Assembly (NCBI GenBank): GCA_050084985.1
Contig: JBITNC010000001.1
Location: 188,232,001-188,296,000 of the forward strand
Direction: 5' to 3'
DNA: 64,000 nt
Origin: Nageia nagi
Lineage: Eukaryota > Pinophyta
Below, one piece after another: positions 44,017 through 55,878 of the stretch (the stretch's first letter is position 1; every line of letters starts with the position of its first letter). A program made the translations under genes and the position numbers. The notes under the pieces are model-generated. The model had not been told where the DNA came from, did not search any database, and saw only the letters and a list, made by a program, of their open reading frames with translations.

Positions 44017-44526
44017 TGTTGATGTGTTTTGGTATCACTTAGGGTTTTACTCTAAATAAACTAAATACATAAACATTTATTGTATGATTTATCTAAAGCT
44101 AATTAACTCAAATAAATATACATAAATAAAGGAATATAACAATTTAATAATAGAATAACAAAATTACATTGATTTCAAGATGTAAAATAAGCTACACATA
44201 CTAAAGATAAAAGAATCAAATGAAAGATAAATACCTATTTTTTCTTACCTATGTTGAGGTCAAGGATATAACGAATAAACTTATCGAAGAGTAGTGACCT
44301 TGTTGTGTGAACCCCAAAGTGATGTACAGAAGAAATATCAGTATAAATGTTAATCTTTGAGAGCTTAGCTCGAATGTGAACACTCTTGAGGAATGAAGTT
44401 CACTAACAAGGATAAATGAATATAGAGGTGATGATAAATTGAACCAAACATATGATCTTGAAAATGGAAACAAAATATTCACTTAAATGATAACAACATT
44501 CCAATATCAATAGGTGATGTTTAGAA
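44017..44526 (-). repeat. I: 3' LTR, outer part
   Basis: Matches 55879-56410 of the other LTR. In plus-strand reading it starts TGTTGATGTGTTTTGG. It ends at the J target copy TAGAA (44522-44526). Confidence 0.92.
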
Positions 44527-44977
44527 TGATAGAATTAAGAGAATTCTATAACTAAGATCACTTTGAAGCTTTTCTAACAACTTTAACATTCAACCATCTA
44601 ACTAAGTAAGAATCAATCACACAAATGATAACACACCATGTATAGTGGTTCTTTCAATTCTTTGGGGTACATTCACTTTGAACTATTCTTTCTATTACTT
44701 CTCATAAGATAACTCTCTTATAAAATTTTTTGATTTTTTTTACAAAGCTCCTACAAGAGTATTCTTACAACTATACAAAATAATTATTACCATATTTCAT
44801 CAAATACATAATGAAAGGGGTAACTCTCTAATCTTCTTTTTACTCAAGAGTAAGGTTAGATAGGTTTCTATATTTATTATTTTAATACTTTAAGGTATCT
44901 AAAGATACTTTAAGCATTAAATGAATATATATTAAAGAAAAATATTATACAATATTACATTACATTTTTAAAATTTC
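44527..44977 (-). repeat. J: left LTR
   Basis: In plus-strand reading it starts TGATAGAATTAAG, matching 47161 onwards. The right end lacks the last bases (TGTTG on the minus strand) and runs straight into the 3' internal region. Confidence 0.85.
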
Positions 44978-46744
44978 TTTTTAATACAATATTGGGTAGA
45001 GAGTCAAAAAAATTAAGAAAAAGAGTAATAGAGTTCTCCTCCATAGAGATACAAGTAGAGATGAGAACTTTTACATCTTTAAAAAAGTAATAGAATATAC
45101 ATGGTTTTACAATGTATCAACTACTTAATCATTTTAACAAATAATTTTACAATACAATAAAAAATAAAAAATGATTTCAATGTATAAAAGTAGTCGTTCA
45201 ATAATATGTTGAAATGCTAAATTCGAAGTCATCTACAATCTCAAGAAAAAATCTGCAAGTAACAAGTGGATCATAAATAAGATCAATTAGATACATCATA
45301 TACACTCATATAAAATAAATATCCATCTATAAATTGATCAAAATATATCAAATCATCACATATGCACAACATCAAAGATGATATACATTATCAATTATAT
45401 ATCACATGTGCATACCAAACAAAATGTATCATCCATAACATGATATCAATAATATCATATGTATAATACTTTCAAATGCATAATCAACCAAGTGATATAA
45501 ATGCATTCTCAACCAAAGATATAAAAAAAATTATCAATTGTTATCAATTTTTTTTATTTTATTTTTTATTTTTATTTATTTATTTTAAAATCATTATTTG
45601 TATTTGCTGAGGGCATGTGAGGATGTCATTACATTATAATATTTTATGATTTAATTCTTTCCTTTGATGATAACTTCAAATAAATACTTATGTGATTATG
45701 TTATCTTAATCATATTACAAACAAATAAAAAACCAACTTAATTAAATCATCAAGTTAAGATTTTTAAATTACAAATGCCAACTTGACCAAACACAAAGCC
45801 AAGATTTATAAAGCAAATCATAAGCTATAAATGCTAACTTGACTATGCTACTAATTAAGATACATATGATAAAATTTGGTAACATTAATCCATCAATATA
45901 GATTCAAATTTTATTAAAATAATTACAATTTTAGAAAAAAAAAAAACCTTTTTAACCACTCCAACAATCTATAATCATAAATAAGGGTGAACTTTTTTAA
46001 CCATTCCAACACTGGAGTCACAAAAAGGACTAACCTTTTTAACCACTCCATCCACTACAACTTGCTAACAAGTAGCAATATGAAAAATAATCCATCAACA
46101 TAGATAAATATTTCAAACATGAAAGTATAGTGGCATCAATCTATAAATAAGGATAAACTTCTTAATCATGAAAGTATAGTGGTATCAATCTATAAAAAAT
46201 TTCTATTTTAACAATATGTCAACCAATAAAGATAGTGCATATCATAGTTTGAATGAAATTTTTACCTAAATTTTCATTTCAAACACTATGTACATCCACA
46301 ACAAATTTGCATAGCATTGTAACCAATTAGTATATTACATATAATAGTTTGAAAGAAATTTTTACCTAAATTTCCATTTCAAACACTATGCACATCCACA
46401 ACAAATTTTTATAGCATTTCAAACATTAAACCTTATGCATATTCACAACAAATAGTGTGTATATTTAATTTTATGCAAATTCATAATAAATAATGTACAT
46501 AAAATTGGTATGTAATGTATTAGACATTATCAATTAATTATTTAAAATTTTACCTTCAAAAGTGGATTCAAATATGTCCAATTGAAAAATTTGTCATTGT
46601 TGCCTACATCATTTGCTTAATATTTGCAAATAAGCATGTGCATAAAAAAATCACTTGACAAACAAAAAGCTTTAAAATATTTAATGTTATAATAACATTA
46701 ACCAAGGTTTTAAATAATAATTTTTAAGCTTTACTTAAAATTCA
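44978..46744. other. J: internal non-coding region
   Basis: 44978-45190 is the minus-strand 3' internal end of the element and is inverted relative to 46745-46953. The rest has no coding signal. It has short duplications: about 46100-46190 (unit of ~43 bases with GAAAGTATAGTGG) and 46243-46440 (two ~100-base units with AATTTTTACCTAAATTT and CACATCCACAACAAATTT). Confidence 0.7.
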
Positions 46745-47160
46745 CATTTTTTTTTGGTTTATCATTGTATTGTAAAACCATTTGTTAAAATGGTTAAGTA
46801 GTTGAGCCATTGTAAAATCATATATATTCTATTACTTTTTCAAAGATATAAAAGTTATTATCTCCACTTGTATCTCTATGAATGAAAACTCTTTCTTACT
46901 TTTTTTCTTTATCTTTTCGACTCTCTACCCAATATTTCATTAAAAGGGGGTGTTGAAAATTGTAATGTAATTTTATATAATATTTATTTTTAATATAAAT
47001 TCATTTAATATTTAAAATTTAGATACTTTAAAGCATTAAAAGAATAAATATATAAAGGAGAATAAAAATAAAAATATCTTTAACCTTACCCTTGAATAAA
47101 AAAATGTTAAAAAGTGGATTTCTTATTATAAATAGAGAAATACCCCTCGTGTTATGTATT
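46745..47160 (+). repeat. J: inverted 3' end plus LTR start
   Basis: Plus-strand sequence CATTTGTTAAAATGGTTAAG through CTCTCTACCCAATAT, a purine tract AAAAGGGGG at 46944-46952, then TGTTGAAAATTGTAATG from 46953/46954. It pairs as an inverted repeat with 44770-45180 and with 47440-47646. The join to the minus LTR at 47160/47161 lies in the shared word TGATAAAA. Confidence 0.8.
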
Positions 47161-47646
47161 TGATAAAATTGAAGAATTTCATAACCAAGATCACATTGAA
47201 GCTTCTTCAACAAATTTAACATTCAACCATTTAACTAAGAAAGAATCAATCACACAAATGATAATATACCATGTATAGTGGTTCCTCTAACTATTGAGAG
47301 TACATTCATTTTGAACCATCTTTTCTATTACTTCTCACAAGATAACTCTTCTACAAAATTCTTAGAATTATTCTATAAGAATTCTTCTACAAAGCTCTTA
47401 CAAAATCATTCTTACAACTTTGCAAGAAAAATATTATCATGTTTCATCAAGTACATAATAAGAAGGGTACCTCTCTATTTACAAGAAAAAATCCACTACT
47501 TAACTTTTCTTTCATCCAAAGGTAAGGTTAAATGTATTTCTATATTTATTTCCTTAATTCTTTAAGGTGGATAAATATACTTTAAGTATTAAGTGAATTT
47601 ACATTATAAAAAAATATTACATAGTATTACATTACAATTTTCAACA
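47161..47646 (-). repeat. J: right LTR
   Basis: Complete copy, 486 bases. The minus strand starts TGTTGAAAATTGTAATG and ends ATTTTATCA. Confidence 0.88.
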
Positions 47647-47651
47647 TAAAA

Positions 47652-47903
47652 ACACCTAGATGTAGGGTATTAGCTATTGAGATGTAATATTGACATGCTT
47701 TCCCTAGGTTAGAGATACTTATATTTATATCAGACGTGATATCACCATTTGATCTCTTTAATATTGGTTGAAGTCTTTCTGGTGTATCTAACATAAAATA
47801 TAAGAATACAACATGAGAAATATGACTAAAATATGATTAAACATGTGTGTAAAGTTTCATCTAAGTGAGACCGTATTAAGGGGACCAATTTTAGGTGTCA
47901 AAA
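47652..47903 (-). repeat. I: 3' LTR, inner part
   Basis: Matches 56411-56658. Its plus-strand end reads GGTGTCAAAA where the other copy has GATGTCAACA. A minus-strand purine tract AAAGGGGG follows at about 47909-47917. Confidence 0.88.
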
Positions 47904-48950
47904 AATATCCCCCTTTATAATATAATGAAATTGAATATTGAAATGATATTATGCTTGCAAAAGAAATAAAGGTAAAGAGAAGAAAAATTTGATACTTCCT
48001 TAGTTTAGCTATCTGAATCATCAAAGATTTGATGATGTATATAACCCCCTCTTTACCTTGGTTGTGAGATGTAATGGCTTGCATGTAGTAGAATTAACCA
48101 AATGAAAATGAAAAGCACACACTTTCAATCACATATATGATTATTAACTCATAAAATATATAGTAGTGATAATTAGAGAAAATATTATAGCATTTCATCA
48201 AATGATATAACAATAATGAAAAAATGATGAAATTAATATAATATGCATACATCATCTACATAAATACTCAATGCTTCATTATTATATGCATACATAAAAA
48301 ATCATGATAAAAGTGTGTCCATATCATCATGAGGTACATGCTTCATTCATTTTTAGCATTAAGGTATGACTACTCTTATGGGTTTGGCTTATGTGTGATG
48401 TCTAATAATGGTACATTATTTTCCAAGGCATCATCTATACAATTGATTGAATTAATATTGTTGGCCTAAAAATAGTAACTGACTGATTGATATCTGGAAC
48501 TGCCACATGGTTTATATGACCTAAATGAGACTACTAATCCCTATGAATTTTATTTGTGTATGAAATATGCTAAGAGCACCAACACAGGCATTGGGATGAA
48601 TGATGAATTTTGTACAAAAACGTAGCACTAGAATTAGGATGAATGATGAATTTTGTACAAAAACCTAGCATAAGCGCTAGCCCAATATAATGAAAATGGA
48701 GCTAGGATCTTGATATCTAATGTCTATATTGATGACTTATTAAAGGAAAAGCTCTAGAACCTATGTGATAAGCTTCCCTTATGCATAAAAGGGCTTGAGG
48801 TGCTTTGCATTTATTGAAAATTTGCAACTTTACCATCAATTATTACCAATATGTATGCATTGTTTGAATACTTGGTCTTGATGATGTAGAGATGAATATA
48901 ATTGGTCTCAAACTTACCTTTGTTCTATTTTTCAGCCTATGACTTGTGAT
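47904..48950 (-). other. I: region between integrase and 3' LTR
   Basis: Contains the polypurine tract next to the LTR and no clear coding. A near-exact duplication, GGATGAATGATGAATTTTG, occurs near 48594 and 48637 (43-base spacing). Confidence 0.55.
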
Positions 48951-49830
48951 GATTCTCCTTTAGTACTAGATCACCCACTTAGAATTCTCATGATATAATC
49001 TTTTTTCCATATGCTTTTTTGGCTCTTTTTTTATAAGCTTTGAGATGTTCTAAGGCATGGATTCTCTTTTCATCTAATCCTTCTAGTTACCTTAGTCTTG
49101 CTTGTTGTTACTCTTCTCAATCAATGATACCTTCTAAGGAAACCTTCAATGGTGGTATTTATACCTCCAATGGTAAGACTACCTCATCTTCATAGACCAA
49201 TAAAAATGGAGTGCAACTTGTAGTTGACTTGATGATTTTTTTGTATGCCCATAATGCACATATAAGCTGTGAATGCCAATCTATGTGATTTTTCTTAACT
49301 ATTTTTCATAACTTATTAATAACTGTCTTGTTAGTTTCTTTTGCTTATTCATTACCTTATGGATAATATGTTGATGAAAACCTTTTCTTGATCTTGAAAC
49401 TCTTAAAAAATTTCCTAACTTGTTTATTTCTAAAGTTCTTTCCATTATCCATGATGACATGATATTAAACACCAAATCTGGCTATGTATTTTTTAGTCAT
49501 GAATTTCACAATTTGTGACCCTTTGGAGGATATCAAAGGTACAACTTTTTCTCATTTTGTAAAGTATTCTGTAGCAACTGGTATGAATGTGTCCCTCACT
49601 AGATTTGAGATTGATAAAATCAATTAGATCCAAGGCCCAAATAAAAAAAGACCAAGGAGATATCATTGTGGTTAATTCACTTGAAAGAGCCTATTTGAAG
49701 TTAGCATGCTTTTGACACTTTTCACATTTTTAAACATGTAAAATGTAGTCATTTTCCATATATGGCCAATAATAACGTAGTCTTAGGATCATATGATAGA
49801 TGGCTTTACCATTGAAATGACCATACTATC
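48951..49830 (-). pseudogene. I: integrase
   Basis: The minus strand shows RYYWPYMENDYILHV and CEKCQKHANFK (zinc-binding CxxC, about 49770-49710), the core opening WALDLIDFIN, then FGVXYHVIMDNGKNFRNKQV (second Asp, near 49450) and STYYPXGNEXAKETNKTVIN (near 49370-49315), where the catalytic Glu codon is AAA (Lys). WHSQLICALWAYK and KRAKKAYGKK follow. The Glu-to-Lys change is the same as in element B, by the same G-to-A step. Confidence 0.85.
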
Positions 49831-50190
49831 ATGTGCTTGTTCCATAGCCTTATTTGCTCCAATTTCATTTAAAAATCTAAGCAAAGTACCATCAAATGAT
49901 CTTTTGTAAAGAATACCTTGTAGCCATGCATTTTAGCCTTCATTTGAGGAACTTAAATTGACATGAATCTAAAATCCTTTCTTACTTGAGGTAGTTATAG
50001 ATGTCAGCATACCATGCATGCAATGGGAGAATAATACATATGAATGGTTCTCTTTTGAAGAACCCTTGGAACTCATCATCATATAAAAAAGAAGAATGTC
50101 TAAGGATGTTGATTTTGATTCTGGTTTTCTCATCTGCAATTGAGATAGGTGTTGATGAAAAAACATTATCATATCATCCATAAATTTGTT
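49831..50190 (-). other. I: linker between RNase H and integrase
   Basis: Expected connection region. Open frames on both strands (50181-49969 minus, 50001-50183 plus) show no domain that I can name. Confidence 0.45.
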
Positions 50191-50560
50191 ATTGTTCCTT
50201 AAAATGTTCTCAAATTGAATATGTGTGAAGCATCTTCAAACCAGTGTAGCTACTAGGTCCTTATATGGATGCAATTTTTCATCTTTTGTGTTGTAAACAT
50301 CATTAATTTGATTGATGACAAGTTGTGAATCACCATAAAATTTCAAATGATTGATTCCAATATTGATTGATGCCTTTAATCCCAATATTAAAGCTTCATA
50401 CTTAGGTATGTTGTTTATACACTCAAAATCTAACTTGTAAGCCATATGAATCATACCAACTTTAGGAGATACTAGCATAATTCATGCCCCAATCCCTTGC
50501 AAACATTTGGATCCATCAAAGAATAGTGTCCATGTCTTGTTCTCACACTACTCAACTAGT
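50191..50560 (-). pseudogene. I: second RNase H (Tat/Ogre type)
   Basis: Minus strand: KTWTLFFDGSKCLQGIGA (first Asp), one TGA stop, MLVSPKVGMIHMAYKLDFEC, IPKYEALILGLKASINIGIN (Glu) and HLKFYGDSQLVINQ (second Asp), then NTKDEKLHPYKDLVATLV. It lies downstream of RT and upstream of integrase, the normal place for this domain. Confidence 0.9.
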
Positions 50561-51460
50561 ACCATAAGCTCATTCTTTGTTACTATTTTAATCACATGGT
50601 GTATTGCAAGCATATTAGCTATAACCTATGGTATACCCTTTGACTAGTTTTTAGCATGTGTAAAGGATATCAAACTATTGTAGTTACATTATCGATTTGG
50701 TTGGTTTTCATTGCAACTATGGTTTTGATAACAAAAATCTTAGTGGATCAACTTGAGCCATAATAAAGGTAGTGTTGGTGATCATGTAGTGCCTCAATTT
50801 TTGATTTGTGTAGACTATGGTATAATACAACTTCTCAATTAGTGTGTAGTTTATTTCTACATTTTGTAGGGGTTTGGATAAATAGTACATAACCCTCTCT
50901 ATTTTTATTATCAATTTGCACAGGGACTATCCCAATAACATTAGATGTAGTTGATATATACAAGTATAAGGGTTTGGTATGATAAACTGGATGCAAAATA
51001 GGAGGATTAAGCAATTGTAACTCTTGATGTCTTGAAATGCCTTTTAACACTCATTTTTCCATATAAAATAATTTCTCTTCTTGAGAAAGTAAGAGAATGG
51101 AGATTTTTTATCTGCTAACTGAGCCATGAACCTTTTGACTACTTGTAACTTTCTTTGAAGACTTATATGATATATAATGTTTCTTGGTAGAGGCATATCC
51201 ATTATATCTTTAACCTTTTTAAGATCTATCTCTATGACTCTTCTAGATACAATGTAGCTAAGTAACTTACCACTAAATACCCCAAAAATACACTTCTTAA
51301 GATTTAGCTTCAAGTCAAATTATTTTATCCTTTCAAAAATGACTCTTAAATCCTTTAAAAAAAATTTCTTCTTAATTGATTTAGTAAGAATATTATCAAC
51401 ATCAACATCAACTTCAACTAATTTATGAACAAGGTCATGAAACATAGTTACCATTGCTCT
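50561..51460 (-). pseudogene. I: reverse transcriptase C-terminal part and RNase H
   Basis: After the interruption by N, the minus strand reads MVTMFHDLVHKLVEV and a decayed active site VDVDNILTKS (normally YVDDIL; the second Asp is Asn) near 51400. LNLKKCIFGVFSGKLLSYIV and RRVIEIDLKKVKDIMDMPLP follow (51310-51190), then the RT-associated RNase H, with KIERVMYYLSKPLQNVEINY (50908-50849) and KLYYTIVYTNQKLRHYM. Confidence 0.9.
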
Positions 51461-51920
51461 TGATAAAATTTAAGGATTCTATAAAGCAAGCTTTCTTTTA
51501 GCTTCTCCAACAAATCTAACTAAGAACAAATGATTCACACAACTGAGAACATGCAATGTATAGTGGTTCCTCCAACTCTTGGAGTACATCCACTTTGAAC
51601 CATCTCTTCTATTACTTCTCACAAAAGAACTCTCCTACAAATTCTCAAGAATTCTTCTACAAAGCTCCTGCAAGAGCATTCTTATAACTCTACAATACTA
51701 GCATCTTAATGCTTCTACAAGTCCATAATGAGAGGGGGGTACCTCTCTATTTAAAAGATGAAACCCACTCGTTAACCTCCCTTTTACCCAAGGGTAAGGT
51801 TAAAGATTTTTTTATATTTATTCCCTTAATGATTTAAAGGTATCTAAAGATAGTTTAAGCATTAAGTAAATTTTACATTAAAGAGAAATATTACACAATA
51901 ATGCATTATAATTTCCAATA
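51461..51920 (-). mobile_element. N: solo copia LTR
   Basis: 460 bases, flanked by a perfect target duplication GCTCT (51456-51460, 51921-51925). The minus strand starts TATTGGAAATTATAATGC (TG to TA) and ends TTTTATCA. Related to the LTRs of J and E. No internal region is left, so it formed by LTR-LTR recombination. It interrupts the RT of I between ATYQRA and MVTMFHD, and the frame continues in phase on the far side. Confidence 0.92.
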
Positions 51921-51925
51921 GCTCT

Positions 51926-52600
51926 TTGGTATGTTGCCCTTGCATTTTTGAGGTCAAAATGCATGACTACCCAACAAAATGTTCTCCAAGGTGTGGTTAA
52001 GGTTGTCTTATGTTGATCCTCTTTATTGATCTTGATATGATTGTATCATAAGAAACCATCCATGAATGATAACATCTCATGTCCTACCATAGAATCCAAA
52101 ATTATGTCAATGTGTGGCAAAGGAAAATTATCCTTTGGACAAGCCTTGTTTAAATATCTAAAATTTGTATATCATCTAATTTCTCCATTTGTCTTTAAAG
52201 TTGGAACGATGTTTTCTAACCAAGGTCCATAGTCAATGGGCTTAATGAATCATACCTTGTGATATTTATCAACTTCCTTCTTGACTAAAAAAAAATTCTT
52301 TGGATGCATTTGTATTATTTTCTATTGATTAGGCTTGACACCTTCTTGTACCAACAAGTTGTGAGTCAAAATGGTTGTATCTAACCCTATTATGTAATTG
52401 TAGTCCCAAGAAAACATGTTCTTGAACCCTATCAAGAATTGATGATACATTTTCTTATCTTACCTAATTATTCATGTTTCAATCTGAAAAATCTTTGGCA
52501 TCTCTTATGTACCAATGTTTATCTCAATGGGAGGCTCATTCAAGCATGGTATCTCATCACCAGGTTGAGAAAGGTTAGGCAATGCCCCCAATCTGGTTAT
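51926..52600 (-). pseudogene. I: reverse transcriptase N-terminal part
   Basis: The minus strand reads FRYLNKACPKDNFPLPHIDI (about 52170-52110), the Tat/Ogre RT signature, VGHEMLSFMDGFL (52090-52050), EDQHKTTLTTPWRTF (52015-51970) and NARATYQRA at the N junction. Upstream, MHPKNFFLVKKEVDKYHKV and KPIDYGPWLENIVPTLK match the usual lead-in. Stops are few in this part. Confidence 0.88.
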
Positions 52601-52618
52601 AATATAAGAGAAGGAATA

Positions 52619-52639
52619 TCACACACACACACACACACC
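52619..52639 (+). repeat. (CA)n microsatellite
   Basis: About ten CA repeats (CACACACACACACACACACA), inside the pre-RT part of element I. Confidence 0.9.
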
Positions 52640-54190
52640 TAGTACTTAGCCTACTCTATGTAATGAAAGAATAAGGTAGGCTAGTGTAGTAGGGAAAAAC
52701 CTGTTATGTCCTCCATATCCTCTCTAAAATAGGTATCAGGATGATAAGCAACCTTACCTTGCCTTTTCAGATGTAATAATTTGAACTTTGATTATGCCCC
52801 TAGCTTGTGTAGATCACATCATCCATTTTGAACATATCAACAAACCTATAAACTATCCTATCAAGCTTGGGGTAAGAGTAATCATGATTTGTTTCCTAAG
52901 TGCGGGTGCTAAGGTTAGCATGTGCATTAGAGTTAGCATGGTCGCTAGTCTTATTTAAATATTTTCCCTTATTTTTGGGTGCCAACTCAACCATATTAAC
53001 TTACTGCAACTCTAATTTTGCATCTAACTCTTCATCACTACTGTAGGAGACCAAATTTCTCTAATTTTTCTTCTTTGTCCCAAGGCCACTTTCCTTCATT
53101 TGATTCAAAAAATATTATAGATAACTCTTCAATTCCCTATTCATTTCTATCAAGTCCTTTACCTTTTTATCTTCAAGATTTCATGTATTATATTATCAAT
53201 GATGTATGACATCTCATATTATTTGTCTTCTTATTGACCTTAATATAAGTTGCCACCTTTTTTTTATTCATGTATGATTCTAATTCTTATTATGAAGTGT
53301 CAGTATTGTATAATATCATCTTAACACCATCCTCTTTTGATTTTGACTTATCCTGGTTGCATTAAAAAAAATGTGGGAGACACATGTGCTTAGGTGAGAA
53401 TTGATACTGATGCTAGCATATACATTGATCATCCTTGGATTTTTGATATTTGCCTAAGTGTATAATGTCATATTCAATGACCTTCTAGATAAAAACATAT
53501 GTACCAACACCTATCTATTTATATAGATGCATTGTGTCACTATCTTCTTCATCTTCCTCACTATAATCATCATTATCCTCATGGATTTCAATATTTTTGT
53601 ATGGAACTATGGTGCTCCCAACTTGTGCCATCATGTTTGGATTTTCTTCCACTTCTTCAACTACATATTCTTCTCTAGCATAGTTAAATTTAATCAATCT
53701 ATGTAATGTAGATGGTACACATCTCATTAGATGTATCCATGATCTTCATTGGAGAATATCATAAAGAAGCTTCTTTTCTAGAACATAAGTCATAAATTCC
53801 ATTGTATTTGATCCCAACTAAATAGGTACCTGATATGTCCAACACATGCTTTTCTATCACTATCATAACATGGGATCTTGTGTATCTTTCATACAAACTT
53901 TGATATCAACTTATCACCAAACTTCTTAAGGAAGTTAATGGAGCAAATATTCAAACTTGCAACACCATATTGACTAATTTTCCTAATAAATTTACACATG
54001 TATGGATTGGAAATAATTTATCAATGATATCATCACTAGGAATTTCATCTTTAGTAAATGTGATAGCATTCTTGAAACAACCAATCATTCCTACCATGGA
54101 ACTAGTAGAAATATTTGTATCAACATCAATACCACTAAGTAGCACAAACAATGCTAGCCTATGCTCTTTAGATGTTTCAAACAATTAGAA
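52640..54190 (-). pseudogene. I: protease region and pre-RT linker
   Basis: Minus strand 54184-53951 is open: MVGMIGCFKNAITFTKDEIP and FPIHTCVNLLGKLVNMVLQV, the typical segment just before the Tat/Ogre protease active site. The expected D-G-G-S-A triplet region is replaced by unreadable sequence, so the active site itself appears lost. Minus strand 53727-53515 is an acidic open frame (HEDNDDYSEEDEEDSDTMHL) of the linker, which is common in this lineage. Confidence 0.7.
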
Positions 54191-55878
54191 CAAATTGATT
54201 TTAGCATTTGTATTTTTGAGATTTTGTAGAATACACTTTTTTTCATTTATCTTTCTTCTTTTTCTTAAGAGAACATTTAGAAGGTGCCTCTTTTGTAGTA
54301 GAAACTAGGTTAGGAATACCTTTCTTTTATCTTGTAGCTTTATTGCATGTTTGTTCCAAACTTGAACCTACATTTGAATATGCTTTTGGATTGAATTCAT
54401 CATCAAACTCAATAGGTTCACCATTATCATCATAGATAATCATATTCACCATATTAACGGAAGGTAGGTTTTGATTTTTGACTTTGAGCATATCATTTTC
54501 ATATGAAACTATACCACTATCCAACAAGTATTTTAACTTCTTTCTTAAAACATAATAACATGTTGTATTATGTCCTTTGATTTGATAATATTTACAAAAT
54601 CGATTCTCCCTATACCAACTAGACTTTTCATCATTAGGTGCATATTCCTTTCTTTGAATTCATTTGATTAGTCCCTTCTCTAGACATTCCTCAAACATTT
54701 GATTAGGGTTCACTAGTAATGGATACATTTCTTTGGTTGATTTTATATCTTTAAGTTTATCTTGGTGAGATGGTTCAACTGCATTAACTAAAATGTCATC
54801 CTTTTTGTTATAGGGTTTACTACCATTATCTTTGTCGAAGGAGGATGATTTATACTTAAGCAAATTAGACCTTATTAAGATTTTTTTTCTCAATAAACAA
54901 ATGAAAGATATGCATAAATGAACCATTAATATGCTCAATCCTTTTTTCACTAAGAACAAGATGAATATATTCAAGGAATACCTTTGTAATGAAGATCTCT
55001 TTCACCTTTTTTTCAATGGACATTCAAAGCTTGATGAATCTAGGAGCAAACTTGTCCAACCTCTTTGTTTGGCCTTGCTTACAATAGATCAAATATGTCA
55101 CATCACTTGGTTTCTTCACATTACACCTAAAGTGAGCCTTGAAGTAATCCTTGAATTACTGATATGATATTATAGATCTTAGTTCCAAGCTATGAAATCA
55201 CTTACCAGCTTCATCGGTTAAACTCATAGAAAAATATTTTACTTTCAAATGATCAATAACTCCATATATAATCTCCATAATGTATTCAAAAACTTGAATA
55301 TGAGTGATAGGATCGGTCTCACCATTGAACTTTTCAAATTCAAGATCCTTATCTATACCAACAAGGAGTGTATTTCAAATCTTCATGCTCAATGGGTTAC
55401 CATTGTTCTTTTTCCAATCTGCATGAACTTTGAATTTGCTCCCAAGCTGCAGAACCTGAGACTCAAGATGTTTGAATTCTTTGTTGGTGAAGGTACTTTA
55501 ATTGGATGCTCAGTTGCCACCATTTGCACTACTGTTAGCATTGGCACTGATGGAAGCATTTCCACCATTCATGCTACTATTAGCATTCATGTTACTGTTA
55601 GCATTGGTGTTGATGGTAGCATCTGTGCTAGTTTGAGTGATCATATGGAATGTAGGTGTATATGCCTTCACAATGAGAGCTTGAAACTCAGGCATTACCA
55701 TCAATTTGGTCAAGAATTCGAGAGGTATGTTTATCATTTATGTCACACTCACAAAATCTTTGATCAAATGCAACCAAGAAACCTAGGGTTCTTGATAAAA
55801 ATACGTGTAGATTCAAGAGCACTTATATTCTAACCTTAATTAAGAGAAATAAAATGCTATAAAAGGTGGGTGCTAATA
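54191..55878 (-). pseudogene. I: gag with Asn/Ser-rich N-terminus and knuckle
   Basis: From about 55830, minus strand: an Asn/Ser/Ala/Gly-rich repeat tract (55650-55510, with NANSNMNANSSMNGGN). The capsid region reads FEKFNGETDPITHIQVFEYI, YFSMSLTDEAGK and FKDYFKAHFRC (about 55330-55110). A Cys-His motif FCKYYQIKGHNTTC lies near 54600-54555, then KKLKYLLDSGIVSYENDMLK. The 5' end next to the LTR has TAGCACCCACC on the minus strand at 55876-55866, a plausible decayed primer site. The plus-strand open frame 55249-55833 is a shadow of this gag. Confidence 0.82.

Larger units (their letters stand above)
44527..47646 (-). mobile_element. Element J: rearranged copia with an internal inverted segment
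   Basis: Inserted in the I 3' LTR with target copies TAGAA (44522-44526) and TAAAA (47647-47651). Minus-strand LTRs lie at 44527-44977 and 47161-47646. In addition, a plus-strand copy of the element's 3' end (46745-46953), a purine tract AAAAGGGGG and the first ~205 LTR bases (46954-47160) abut the right LTR head to head. No coding region remains. Related to E, F and N by LTR and 3'-region sequence. Confidence 0.85.

Noticed and set aside
55249-55833. 194-codon plus-strand open frame
   Set aside because: It is the reverse of the gag region of element I, including its low-complexity repeat. The minus strand carries the recognisable capsid motifs.
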